Under the pieces are notes generated by a model. The model was not told the DNA's origin. It searched no databases and was given only the letters and a program-made list of their open reading frames with translations. Shown here one piece after another: positions 23,331 to 31,584 of a DNA stretch of 64,000 nucleotides (position 1 is the first letter of the stretch; each line of letters opens with the position of its first letter). The position numbers were made by a program, and so were the translations under genes. The stretch spans positions 1 through 64,000 of the forward strand of contig NZ_FQWO01000005.1 of NCBI RefSeq assembly GCF_900129705.1. Direction: 5' to 3'. Origin of the DNA: Flavobacterium granuli (GTDB lineage: Bacteria > Bacteroidota > Bacteroidia > Flavobacteriales > Flavobacteriaceae).

Positions 23331-25868
23331 TTAAAAATTCACTCTAAAACTTATATTTGGCGTTAAGCCAAGCGATTTGTTATCTACCTGAATAGCATCA
23401 TTCCTGTCATTTGGATTCACTTTGTAATACCTATTGATAACATTATCTTGATTGCTAAGATTAATTACACCGGCAGTAAACGAAGCTTTAATAGATTCCG
23501 ACAGATTGAAATTATAATTTAAAGAAGCATCTAAACGCATGAAACTGTCCAGATTTTCATGGTTTGGCAAATCATAGTTTACCAAGGTATTATTTCCGTT
23601 TTGTATGGTTTCCTTAGCTTCAATTGGTTTTGTATACGGCTGACCATTTCTCCAAATGCCACCAACAGCTATTTTTAGATTTTTTAGAATATTGAAATAA
23701 AAACCAACAGAAACAGAATGCCTAATATCTGCATTATTTGGAAAAGTAGGAGGGATGAACGTTTCAAATTCATAGTCGTTTCTACTAAACGTATAACTGA
23801 CCCAAACGCTATATTGACGCGCGGTTTTATTGGCCAGAAATTCTAAACCTCGGGCAGTGTAACTTCCATTGGCGTTAGTATACTGAAAACTGTTATAGAA
23901 ACCCTGATTAGAAGCTGTAATGCCATCAACAATTTTATAAAAAGCCGTAGCCTCAATATTTAGTTTGTCTTTATTGAATTCGACACCAAAAGAGCCTTGT
24001 TTGCTCGTTGCAATAGGTATGTCTTTATCGGTTACTAAAACCCAACGTCTTTTTTCGACACCTAAGAAATCATCTTCAAAATCTACTATTTGAGTACTAG
24101 ATTGATTTTTGAATTCCCCTTCTAATTTTAAAGCAAATTGATCTGATAATTTCTGTCTGATGTTTATTCTTGGCTCGACCAAAAGCTTTTCGAATTTTTG
24201 AAAATAATTCAAACGCATTCCCACTCTCAAATAGCTATTGTTTTTATTGTATTCCACCTCAGAAAATAAGGCATGGTTCAACAAAACATCTTTTTTGGTA
24301 CTGGAGTAAAACGGAGCACTAACGGTGGTTTGGTTCAACATCCCCGTTTCATTGAATTGGTACCCAAACAAGAAATTTAAGTGGTCATTCGTTTTGTAAT
24401 GGGTATTGAATTTAACTCCGGTTTCCAGCACCTCATTGGCTTCGGTCAAGCGCTGATCCGTTTCCACTCTGTAATCGTTAGCATCAATATTGTATCTGGA
24501 AAAGTAAGTGATGAAGTTTGAACTTAATTTCGGATTCCATTGCGCTTTCCAATTTCCTCCGTAACCCATGTTTTTCTGGGATAAAGCACTGCTTTTAGAT
24601 TGGGTTTCATTTGAATTTGTAATGCGGCTTTCTGAATAATCCAAAGCGTTATTGATGCCAATAATAGTCGCTCTGAATTGATGTTTTTCATTCAAATCAA
24701 AAAGTAATTTAGCGGTATAATCATAAAAGTAAAAATCAGATGATGTATCATGCTGGTCGCTATCAGAATTGATTTCAGTGTCCTGAAAACTACGGTCAAA
24801 ATATTTACTGTAGCTAGGAGATTTGAACAAATCAGTAACGGAACGGCGTCCCGAAATATGAAGTTCTAATTTTTTAGTTATTGGAATTTCTAAAAAAGCA
24901 TCGGCGCTGATGGAGTTAATTCCTGCGCCACCGGAAAAGTTATTGGTCACCAAATCTTTCGTGTACATATTAATCGTACTGGAAACGCCATCGCTGTATT
25001 CAGCACTTGTTCCGTTTTTACTGACGATAACCTTATCGGTAAGATTGGGATTGTATGCCGATATTAACCCAAAAAAATGACCGGAATGATACATTTTAAT
25101 ATTATCCCAAAGCACTAAATTCTGATCGTTAGTTCCGCCGCGTACGTTGATATTAGCGATGCTTTCATTGGTACTTTCCACACCGGGAAGCGCTTGAACA
25201 GATTGCAAAATGTCAGGTTCTATTAATCCGGGAAGAATACCGAATTTTTTAGTGTTTAAAACAGTGCTTCCATCCAGGTATTTTTGTAATCCGGGCGTCA
25301 AATATACATCGATCAAAACCTGATTCAACTCTTCGTTTTTTGTGGAAAGAATGATTTCCTTGCAATTATTTTGTGCAGAAAACAATTCGTTAGCCGAAAA
25401 CTGTCTGGACTCAAAGCCCACATAAGAAACAGTAAGCCTGGCATTGATTGGAATATTTGTTAAGCTAAATTTACCATTTTTATCTGTGATGGTACTTCTT
25501 CCAATATCATTTACAAGGACTGAAGCGCCAACTAAACGAGATTTTTTCTCATCGGATAAAACAATGCCACAAACCGATATTGTTTTGTTTAGCAACGAAA
25601 CGGTAACATAGCGATCGTCTAAAGCCTTGAAATTTAAAAGCGTTTTCGAGTTCAGATAAGCAATTGTTTCTTGTAATGTAAAAGAGGCATTCGGTTTGTC
25701 AATTGTAATGCTGGCTACATCTTCAACGGCATACGAAAACTTAATATTGAATTGTTTTTCGAGGGAAATAATAAGCTCACTTAAAGCTGTTTTTTTAGTT
25801 GTATTTTGTCCATAACAAATACTGCCAATACAAACTAACAGACAAATCAGCCATTTATTGAACTCCAT
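23331..25868 (-). CDS. TonB-dependent receptor of FecA type with STN domain
   Basis: The 845-residue protein has a signal peptide (ending CYGQ), a secretin/TonB N-terminal (STN) signalling domain (about 25-85), a carboxypeptidase-like regulatory domain (about 93-175), a plug (about 195-310, VNVRGGTNDQNLVLWDNIKMY) and a barrel ending in a strand (ISFRVNF). The STN domain contacts the FecR anti-sigma factor when ligand is bound, so this receptor both imports and signals. The gene overlaps fecR by 14 bases. The ligand is unknown; no SusD partner follows, so a compact ligand such as a siderophore or small peptide is more likely than a glycan. Confidence 0.93.
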   Translation of the reverse strand: MEFNKWLICLLVCIGSICYGQNTTKKTALSELIISLEKQFNIKFSYAVEDVASITIDKPNASFTLQETIAYLNSKTLLNFKALDDRYVTVSLLNKTISVCGIVLSDEKKSRLVGASVLVNDIGRSTITDKNGKFSLTNIPINARLTVSYVGFESRQFSANELFSAQNNCKEIILSTKNEELNQVLIDVYLTPGLQKYLDGSTVLNTKKFGILPGLIEPDILQSVQALPGVESTNESIANINVRGGTNDQNLVLWDNIKMYHSGHFFGLISAYNPNLTDKVIVSKNGTSAEYSDGVSSTINMYTKDLVTNNFSGGAGINSISADAFLEIPITKKLELHISGRRSVTDLFKSPSYSKYFDRSFQDTEINSDSDQHDTSSDFYFYDYTAKLLFDLNEKHQFRATIIGINNALDYSESRITNSNETQSKSSALSQKNMGYGGNWKAQWNPKLSSNFITYFSRYNIDANDYRVETDQRLTEANEVLETGVKFNTHYKTNDHLNFLFGYQFNETGMLNQTTVSAPFYSSTKKDVLLNHALFSEVEYNKNNSYLRVGMRLNYFQKFEKLLVEPRINIRQKLSDQFALKLEGEFKNQSSTQIVDFEDDFLGVEKRRWVLVTDKDIPIATSKQGSFGVEFNKDKLNIEATAFYKIVDGITASNQGFYNSFQYTNANGSYTARGLEFLANKTARQYSVWVSYTFSRNDYEFETFIPPTFPNNADIRHSVSVGFYFNILKNLKIAVGGIWRNGQPYTKPIEAKETIQNGNNTLVNYDLPNHENLDSFMRLDASLNYNFNLSESIKASFTAGVINLSNQDNVINRYYKVNPNDRNDAIQVDNKSLGLTPNISFRVNF

Positions 25869-26769
25869 AGTTGTAAAATATAATGGTTTTGCCTTGAATC
25901 CTGTAGCTTAATTGAAGCGGAATTGTAACCGCCTGAAGCGCTATTTCTTTGTTAGTATGTGTAAAACTTCCCGTAAAGAGTTTTGAAGTGTCCACGCCTT
26001 CCGCCTTAATTTTTATATCGTATTGACGCTCTAATTCTGCAATAACCTGATCCAAAGGAATCTTATTAAAGCTCGATTCCTGTTGAAGCCACGAAGGGTT
26101 TTGGGCATAAAAATCTTCAACATTTTCGATAATGCCATTGATAACCCGGAAGCTTTTTCCTGGAGCTAATTTAATAGTTTTGTTATTATAAGTCACGCTC
26201 ACCAAACCTTCATAACAATTAACTTCAAAATAGTTTTTGCGTTCTTTTACGTTAAATTGCGTTCCTAAAACGCGAACGACTCCTGCGGCGGTGTTTACAC
26301 TAAAGGTTTGACCTTTCTGCACTTTGAAAAAAGCTTCTCCTTCTAAGGTCAAAGCTCTTTTATCAGCCCATTTTTTTTCGTTAAAACTTAATTTCGAGGC
26401 GGAGTTTAATATCACTTTAGAATTATCCGGAAGTCTAACTGTTTTTGTTTGCGCTATTTGAGTTTCAAAAGAGCTAATGTTATTAAAAAACAAGAAATAA
26501 GCAGAGCTTAACAGAACAACCAGAATAGCGGCAACCCTATAGAATGTCTTAAAGTTTAAAGTTCTGACTTTTGTTTTCTTTTTAGAATGGTTTCTGGCTG
26601 TAAAAGCTTCCAAAGCAGCATGGGCATCTACTTTTGGAGTTTCCAGTTGTGATGCATAATGAGCAATCTTTTCAAGTGTTTGCAAATCTTCAGATTGTTT
26701 CAAAACTTCTATTTCTTTACTTGAAAGTTCATTATTGAACCATTTTAATATCTCTTTCTCGTTTTTCAT
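25855..26769 (-). CDS. fecR: FecR-type anti-sigma factor
   Basis: The 304-residue protein has an N-terminal cytoplasmic segment that would hold the ECF sigma factor (about 1-70), one membrane helix (about 77-96), a FecR domain (about 113-205, with TVRLPDNSKVILNS-like and GEAFFKV motifs) and a C-terminal STN-like DUF4974 domain (about 230-300) that faces the receptor's N-terminus in the periplasm. The length is normal. It is preceded by a two-block ECF-type promoter (26788-26816) separate from the sigma gene, so the receptor operon is probably switched on by its own sigma factor. Confidence 0.94.
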   Translation of the reverse strand: MKNEKEILKWFNNELSSKEIEVLKQSEDLQTLEKIAHYASQLETPKVDAHAALEAFTARNHSKKKTKVRTLNFKTFYRVAAILVVLLSSAYFLFFNNISSFETQIAQTKTVRLPDNSKVILNSASKLSFNEKKWADKRALTLEGEAFFKVQKGQTFSVNTAAGVVRVLGTQFNVKERKNYFEVNCYEGLVSVTYNNKTIKLAPGKSFRVINGIIENVEDFYAQNPSWLQQESSFNKIPLDQVIAELERQYDIKIKAEGVDTSKLFTGSFTHTNKEIALQAVTIPLQLSYRIQGKTIIFYNYGVQ

Positions 26770-26787
26770 TTTATATGGCTATGTTTA

Positions 26788-26816
26788 TAAGACAACTAAC
26801 TCTTAAATTACCCTAC
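26788..26816 (-). promoter_or_regulatory. ECF sigma promoter of fecR-receptor operon
   Basis: Read on the minus strand: GTAGGGTAA, nine unconserved bases, then TAGTTGTCTTA, ending 18 bases before the fecR start. The same two blocks with the same spacing occur at 27515-27543 on the other strand, while the nine bases between them agree at only one position. Conservation of two blocks with a variable spacer is the signature of a shared sigma factor. Confidence 0.7.
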
Positions 26817-26830
26817 AGCTAAATGACTAA

Positions 26831-27346
26831 TTATATGTTTTCTATTTGGGCTTTTAAAATTTGCAGCGCTCCGGACATTCTTTTTTCTACCGTTTTTTGA
26901 GAAATATCGAGTAACTCAGCTATTTCCCGATACTTTTTTCCATCTATTCTATTCAATAAAAATACTTCCCGCTGTGCTTCGCTCAATGATGCGATTGCTT
27001 TGGTGAGTTTTTGTTTGAATTCTTCTTCTTCAAATTGATATTCGGGACTTTGATTAGTAGTATCTAAGTTAGGCGCATCTTTAGCATACTTCAATACCAC
27101 TTTTTGATGCTTTATGTTATTCAGGAATAAATTAGTAATGCTGGCAAACAAATAGGTTTTGACTTTACTAAAGTCAATTTTGGAACAATTCTCCCAAATT
27201 TTGGTAAACGCATCTTGCACCAAATCCAATGCAGCTTCATCATCACCACATTTGTAATACGCAAAGTTAGTGGCTGATTGCAGCTGCTTTAAGTAAAAGT
27301 CTCTAAAGTGAGTTTCGTCGCAAAGGGTACTTTTTTCGTCGCTCAT
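26831..27346 (-). CDS. ECF RNA polymerase sigma factor (FecI type)
   Basis: The 171-residue protein has sigma-70 region 2 (about 10-75, with the CGDDEAALDLVQDAFTKIWE motif that binds core enzyme and the -10 element) and region 4 (about 112-165, with the SLSEAQREVFLLNRIDGKKYREIAE HTH). Length and layout are those of FecI-type sigma factors of Bacteroidota, which are held by a FecR protein until an outer-membrane receptor binds its ligand. It is transcribed separately from fecR. It likely recognises the two matching promoters at 26788-26816 and 27515-27543. Confidence 0.94.
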   Translation of the reverse strand: MSDEKSTLCDETHFRDFYLKQLQSATNFAYYKCGDDEAALDLVQDAFTKIWENCSKIDFSKVKTYLFASITNLFLNNIKHQKVVLKYAKDAPNLDTTNQSPEYQFEEEEFKQKLTKAIASLSEAQREVFLLNRIDGKKYREIAELLDISQKTVEKRMSGALQILKAQIENI

Positions 27347-27394
27347 GGAGTATTAATTCATTTTTTGTAGGTTGTAAATGTAAATTATTTTTTC

Positions 27395-27427
27395 AAAAAG
27401 CAATTAGCTTACTAATAATTGCTTTTT
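27395..27427. other. 12-bp-stem hairpin in divergent intergenic region
   Basis: AAAAAGCAATTA (27395-27406) and TAATTGCTTTTT (27416-27427) pair perfectly around a 9-base loop, with T- and A-runs giving terminator character in both directions. It lies 49 bases upstream of the sigma gene, in front of two divergent transcription units, where it may insulate them or act in the sigma 5' leader. Confidence 0.45.
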
Positions 27428-27514
27428 CAAGAAAAATATTTAAAATTTTAATATATTGATTTATAGTATTTTACAAATTCATTTGTAAAATTTTATATTT
27501 TTTTTAAAATTTCC

Positions 27515-27543
27515 GTAGGGTAAAAATAAGCCTAGTTGTCTTA
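27515..27543 (+). promoter_or_regulatory. ECF sigma promoter of lipoprotein operon
   Basis: GTAGGGTAA, nine bases, TAGTTGTCTTA: identical blocks and spacing to 26788-26816. It would start transcription near 27550, about 55 bases before the ATG at 27605, and so place the outward-facing genes in the sigma factor's regulon. Confidence 0.7.
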
Positions 27544-27604
27544 CTAATAGAAAGGCGCTAAAAATATCGCTTGTAAATATAAAAATACATTAAATTTGAA
27601 AATT

Positions 27605-28648
27605 ATGAAAAAATTAAAAATCGTTACCGGAATTGCATTGATGGCTATCTTAGGTTTTACATCATGCCAAAGTGAAGTTGATGACGTACAAGGAGAAAAT
27701 CCAAATACAAATTCAGCTAATTCAACGACAACAACTAATCTGAAACGTACGTCAATGTACGATGGTTCATTTGATGATTTCTTGGATGGAGCCTCTTGTT
27801 CATCTATTGTATTACCAGCAACAGCAACGGTCAACGGGACAAAGCTTACACTTTTTAGTCAATTGGATTACCAACAGGTCCTTTCTATTTTTGGACAGTT
27901 TAATAATGACCAGGATACCGCTGTATTGCAATTTCCTTTCAAAGTTAAATTAAGTAATTATACGGAGGTTACAGTTAACAATCAAACCGAATATAATGCA
28001 ATTCTTAATGCCTGTTCATCAGCGGAAGCTTCCAGTCAAAATGCTATTTCTTCGGTAAATATCAGCTTTCCCATTACAATTTTAACCTATAATTTAAGTT
28101 TACAACAAACAGGAAGTATTGTTATCACATCCAAACAACAATTATATGCGTATATGTCTAATGTAAGCAGCACGGAATTATATTCAGTAAACTATCCGAT
28201 TTCAGTGACAATTGCGGACGGAACAAAAATGACAGTTTCCAGTGATGCTGAATTACAAGCAGCTATTACTGCATCATTAAAAACAGAAGCAGCGATAGCA
28301 GCAGCAGTTGAAAACAGAAAAAAATTAGAAACGATCTTGGTTAACGGAAAGTTTAAAGTAGATTCTTATATAAGTGCAGGAGTAAACTCAGCGACAAATT
28401 ACAAAGATTTCACGCTAGATTTTGCAAATAATTTATCGATAACTGCCGTAAATCTATTGAATACAACTGTAAACGGAACTTATGCGCTAAGCTCGGAAGT
28501 AGATGTTTTTCTAAAACTAAACTTTTCAGGGAATGCTTCGTTTGCTTTATTGAATAATACTTGGAAAGTAACAAGTTTTACCGCTTCGACAATCACATTG
28601 CAAAGTTCTACTAATGCGGCAGTAACATTAGTATTCAAACAAATATAG
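27605..28648 (+). CDS. exported lipoprotein of unknown function
   Basis: I chose the ATG at 27605 over a TTG at 27596 because it gives a standard lipoprotein signal (GFTSC, Cys21). The 347-residue protein has a Ser/Thr/Asn-rich linker, then two similar beta-rich segments with the recurring pattern of conserved strands ending in TVNNQTEYNAIL (about 115-130) and SDAELQAAI (about 215-225), and a C-terminal lipocalin-like part. The two inner repeats suggest a duplicated module. The putative ECF promoter upstream makes it a target of the neighbouring sigma/anti-sigma pair. I do not recognise the family. Confidence 0.85.
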   Translation: MKKLKIVTGIALMAILGFTSCQSEVDDVQGENPNTNSANSTTTTNLKRTSMYDGSFDDFLDGASCSSIVLPATATVNGTKLTLFSQLDYQQVLSIFGQFNNDQDTAVLQFPFKVKLSNYTEVTVNNQTEYNAILNACSSAEASSQNAISSVNISFPITILTYNLSLQQTGSIVITSKQQLYAYMSNVSSTELYSVNYPISVTIADGTKMTVSSDAELQAAITASLKTEAAIAAAVENRKKLETILVNGKFKVDSYISAGVNSATNYKDFTLDFANNLSITAVNLLNTTVNGTYALSSEVDVFLKLNFSGNASFALLNNTWKVTSFTASTITLQSSTNAAVTLVFKQI

Positions 28649-28737
28649 CTGGATTTAAGTGGGTTGATTACTAAGAACAGTTGCTCAAAAACAGTGTAGC
28701 TGTTCTTATCTAAATGAACCTAATAATAAAGATAATA

Positions 28738-29514
28738 ATGAAAAAAATACTTTCTATACTGGCGATTGCTTTGTTACTCCTAGTAACTTCCTGTTCAAAA
28801 GAAGAGGATCCCATAGACAACTCAGTTGCAGTAAATCCGAATACGAATAAACAGCAAACAGGAAGTTCTGCGAACGATTTATTATCGGATAAAAAGTTCA
28901 AGAGCATACTTATTGAAATCGTGTATGTAGCCGGTTTTGAACCAAGCAGCACAGCTATTAATAATTTTGTAAACTTTCTTACAGCAAGAACATACAAACC
29001 AAATGGCATTAGTGTTATAAAACGTTCTATACCATCTCCGGGAAATTCTCCTTATACCAATGAGGAGATTGTAAGTATTGAAGATGCAAACAGAACAAAA
29101 TACAACACTTCGGATCAAATAGCAGTTTGGGCATTTTTTGCAGATGGGAAATCTTCAAAAGACACGGATACCTCAGTTATTCTTGGAACGGCTTATAGAA
29201 ATACTTCTTTTGTTATTTTCGAACAAACGCTTCAAGCTTTAAGCGACAGTCCTTTTGAACCCAACAGAAGTTTATTGGAAACAACTGTAATTACCCATGA
29301 ATTTGGACATATTCTTGGATTGACAAACCTTGGTACAGTCTTGCAAAGCAATCACGAAGATGCAGCACATCCAAAACATTGTGTTGAGAAAAGCTGTTTA
29401 ATGTATTGGTCTTCAGAAACAGGAGGCGGTATTTCGAATATGGTTTCAGCTGGCGCAGCCCCACAATTAGACGCGCAATGTATTGCAGATCTTCGTGCCA
29501 ATGGAGGAAAATAA
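28738..29514 (+). CDS. lipoprotein zinc metalloprotease
   Basis: The product from the ATG at 28738 (258 residues; a longer frame begins at 28714) has a lipoprotein signal (VTSC, Cys19). The motif HEFGHILGLTNLG at residues 187-199 is the zinc-binding HExxHxxGxxxxG type of metzincins, with the third ligand probably in the following NHED/H stretch. A later CLMYW resembles a Met-turn. It is likely a surface or periplasmic protease anchored to a membrane. It is 89 bases after the preceding lipoprotein gene and 32 bases before a barrel gene, so the three probably form one operon under the ECF-type promoter. Confidence 0.87.
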   Translation: MKKILSILAIALLLLVTSCSKEEDPIDNSVAVNPNTNKQQTGSSANDLLSDKKFKSILIEIVYVAGFEPSSTAINNFVNFLTARTYKPNGISVIKRSIPSPGNSPYTNEEIVSIEDANRTKYNTSDQIAVWAFFADGKSSKDTDTSVILGTAYRNTSFVIFEQTLQALSDSPFEPNRSLLETTVITHEFGHILGLTNLGTVLQSNHEDAAHPKHCVEKSCLMYWSSETGGGISNMVSAGAAPQLDAQCIADLRANGGK

Positions 29515-29546
29515 AAATATAATTTTAATAATCAAAAACAAAAAAG

Positions 29547-30128
29547 ATGAAAATAAAACAAATAACAATAGCTTTATTCTTTGGTATAATAGCAACGATG
29601 AATGCGCAGGACAATGCGATTCCCAAATCGAGTGGAGGGATAAAAGGAGGTTATAATTTAGCAGCCGTAAGTTTTGACGGAGATGGGGAAACGGGACAAC
29701 GACATGGTTTTCATATAGGAGTTTATGGCGAGTCTTTTATTAGCGAAAGCTTTTCTATTCAACCTGAATTAATGTATTCACAGCAAGGATACGAAATAAC
29801 AAATAGCAGTGGGACTTTTACGCAAAAATTAGATTACATAAACTTGCCATTCATGCTTAAAGCCTATCCTTCTAAAAATTTCTTTTTGGAAGCGGGTCCA
29901 CAGATTGGATTAGCAGTTTCGCATAAAGAAGAATACGATGGCCTTTTTAGTAGTTCACAAGAATACGACCCTAATAATTTCGATTGGGGAATGAACTTTG
30001 GTGGTGGATTTAAAACAGATTCGGGAATCAGCTTAGGAGTTAGATACCATCTGGGTTTAGGAGATTTATATGATCAGGGGAAAGCACACAACAGAGTTTG
30101 GCAGTTTTCTATAGGTTTTGATTTATAA
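29547..30128 (+). CDS. PorT-like outer-membrane beta-barrel protein
   Basis: The 193-residue protein has a signal peptide (ending NAQ) and eight or so amphipathic strands with the GGIKGGYNLA opening, SIQPELMYSQQG, YINLPFMLKAYP and FFLEAGPQIGL words that mark the PorT/outer-membrane beta-barrel (OMP_b-brl_2) families of Bacteroidota; it ends in SIGFDL, a typical barrel C-terminus. Small barrels of this kind are often structural or sensory. It ends the three-gene set that starts at 27605; a strong terminator-like hairpin follows at 30221. Confidence 0.88.
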   Translation: MKIKQITIALFFGIIATMNAQDNAIPKSSGGIKGGYNLAAVSFDGDGETGQRHGFHIGVYGESFISESFSIQPELMYSQQGYEITNSSGTFTQKLDYINLPFMLKAYPSKNFFLEAGPQIGLAVSHKEEYDGLFSSSQEYDPNNFDWGMNFGGGFKTDSGISLGVRYHLGLGDLYDQGKAHNRVWQFSIGFDL

Positions 30129-30220
30129 ACTTGATGGAATATAAAAAACTAATCTAGCTGCTGTTGGTATGTATTTTATAAAATTATAAAATGCTGTTTT
30201 ATAAACCTTTATTAGTGTCT

Positions 30221-30267
30221 GATTCATAAAAAAAACAATCTTCGGGTTGTTTTTTTTTTTATGAATC
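30221..30267. terminator. long A/T-rich hairpin terminator
   Basis: Arms GATTCATAAAAAAAACAA and TTGT(10-11)ATGAATC pair around TCTTCGGG, with a long T-run in the right arm. It ends the 27605-30128 operon and could work in both directions. Confidence 0.7.
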
Positions 30268-30462
30268 ATCAAGCTGTTTTCCGGATACGTGTCTCGATAA
30301 ACCACAACTCACGACTCACGATTCACAACTCACAACTCACAACTCACAACTCACGATTCACGATTCACGACTCACGACTCACAACTCACGACTCACAACT
30401 CACGACTCACAACTCACGACTCACAACTCACTCTAAAATATTTCTTGTTTTTACTCAAAATG

Positions 30463-30472
30463 CTCACGTGAG
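30463..30472. promoter_or_regulatory. candidate LacI operator
   Basis: CTCACGTGAG is a perfect palindrome with a central CG, as LacI-family operators have. It lies five bases upstream of a TATATTTG -7 box and 33 bases before the lacI-type start. It borders the heptamer array, so chance is possible. Confidence 0.35.
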
Positions 30473-30477
30473 TTTTA

Positions 30478-30485
30478 TATATTTG
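30478..30485 (+). promoter_or_regulatory. Bacteroidota -7 promoter box
   Basis: TATATTTG matches the TAnnTTTG consensus 20 bases before the ATG of the LacI-type gene. No convincing -33 TTTG box was found at the usual distance. Confidence 0.4.
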
Positions 30486-30505
30486 GATTTCAAAAAAAGC
30501 GGCAA

Positions 30506-31513
30506 ATGAAAAAATACGTTACCATAAAAGATATTGCTAAAGAACTTAACATACATCATACAACCGTTTCGCGTGCTTTGCGAAACAGTGCATCGGTCAG
30601 TAAGAAAACTAATGATTTAATCTGGGAAAAAGCTACCGAATTGGGCTATAAACCGAATCTTATTGCCCAGGGATTCAGAAATAACAGCAGTAATACCATA
30701 GGAATCTTGGTTCCGGATTTACAACACTATTTGTTCTCTAAATTCATATCTGAATTTTCTAATCTAGCCCATCAATCCGGATATTCAGTGATGGTTTTTC
30801 AATCCAGTGACAACTATGAAATTGAAAAGGAAATTGTCAACATTTTAATAAATTATCGGCTTGCAGGACTCATCTGTTCCATATCAAAAGAAACAAGAAA
30901 TGGCGAGCATTTTAATTTGCTGAAAGAAAGAGACATCCCCTTGGTCTTTTTCGACCGAATCCCAGAAGATATCGCATCCTCCCAAGTAGTAGTCAATAAT
31001 TTCCAGGGCGCTTACGATGCCGTAAATCTGATGATCAGGAAGGGCAAAAAACGAATTGCTCTGATTTCAACTTCAAGCCATATTAATGTGTTCCGAGACC
31101 GATTGAAAGGATATAAACAGGCATTAGAGGACAATCATCTGATTTTTGATGAAGCGCTTTTTATAGAACAACCCAGCCATTGTATGGACGATGGATATGA
31201 GGCAGCAGAAAAACTAATGGACTTAGCAGAAACTCCTGATGGGATATTAGCCGTATCAGATGATGCTGCCATTGGTGTAATCAAGTATTTGAAAAAGAGG
31301 ATGATCCGTATTCCCGAAGATATTTCGGTAGTAGGCTTTGATAACGGGCCAATGTGTATTGCCTGCGATCCGGAGCTAACAGTCGTCAGCCAGCCAATTT
31401 TAAAATTGACTCTGGGCTGTTTTGAGCTTTTGATGAATCAGATAAAGGGAAGCAGCTCTCACTTTGAAAAGAGAACAATAGAAGGGGAAATAATTTTGAG
31501 AGAATCGACTTGA
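30506..31513 (+). CDS. LacI-family transcriptional regulator
   Basis: The 335-residue protein has an N-terminal LacI HTH (about 3-34, TIKDIAKELNIHHTTVSRALR) with hinge helix, and a periplasmic-binding-protein-like sugar domain (about 60-335, IGILVPDLQHYLFSKFI, NNFQGAYDAVNLMI, ISVVGFDNG). It probably represses the adjacent glycosidase genes until a sugar binds. Its stop overlaps the frame of the next gene, whose real start is 72 bases later, so the regulator and fucosidase are likely one transcript. Confidence 0.94.
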   Translation: MKKYVTIKDIAKELNIHHTTVSRALRNSASVSKKTNDLIWEKATELGYKPNLIAQGFRNNSSNTIGILVPDLQHYLFSKFISEFSNLAHQSGYSVMVFQSSDNYEIEKEIVNILINYRLAGLICSISKETRNGEHFNLLKERDIPLVFFDRIPEDIASSQVVVNNFQGAYDAVNLMIRKGKKRIALISTSSHINVFRDRLKGYKQALEDNHLIFDEALFIEQPSHCMDDGYEAAEKLMDLAETPDGILAVSDDAAIGVIKYLKKRMIRIPEDISVVGFDNGPMCIACDPELTVVSQPILKLTLGCFELLMNQIKGSSSHFEKRTIEGEIILREST

Positions 31514-31584
31514 TTTTTTTTAGCTGTCAATGTTCAACTCAATTAATAATAGCCGCTGCTACAAATACTAACCAAATAATACAA

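Larger units (their letters stand above)
30129..30505. repeat. intergenic region with terminator and heptamer array
   Basis: After the hairpin at 30221-30267, a period-7 array of CTCACAA, CTCACGA and TTCACGA units fills 30298-30432. Then come the palindrome CTCACGTGAG (30463-30472) and a -7 box in front of the LacI gene. The 82-codon ORF across it is an artefact. Confidence 0.75.

Noticed and set aside
22970..23347. ORFs of 125 and 102 codons rich in Ser, Thr, His and Gln
   Set aside because: They are translations of a period-7 DNA array that has no stop codons in several frames; similar false ORFs occur at 21129-21320, 21170-21370 (minus), 30261-30509, 36028-36225 and 45336-45595.
27591..27598. 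TAAATTTG as a -7 promoter box of the lipoprotein gene
   Set aside because: It is only 6 bases before the ATG; the two-block site at 27515-27543 is a better promoter candidate.
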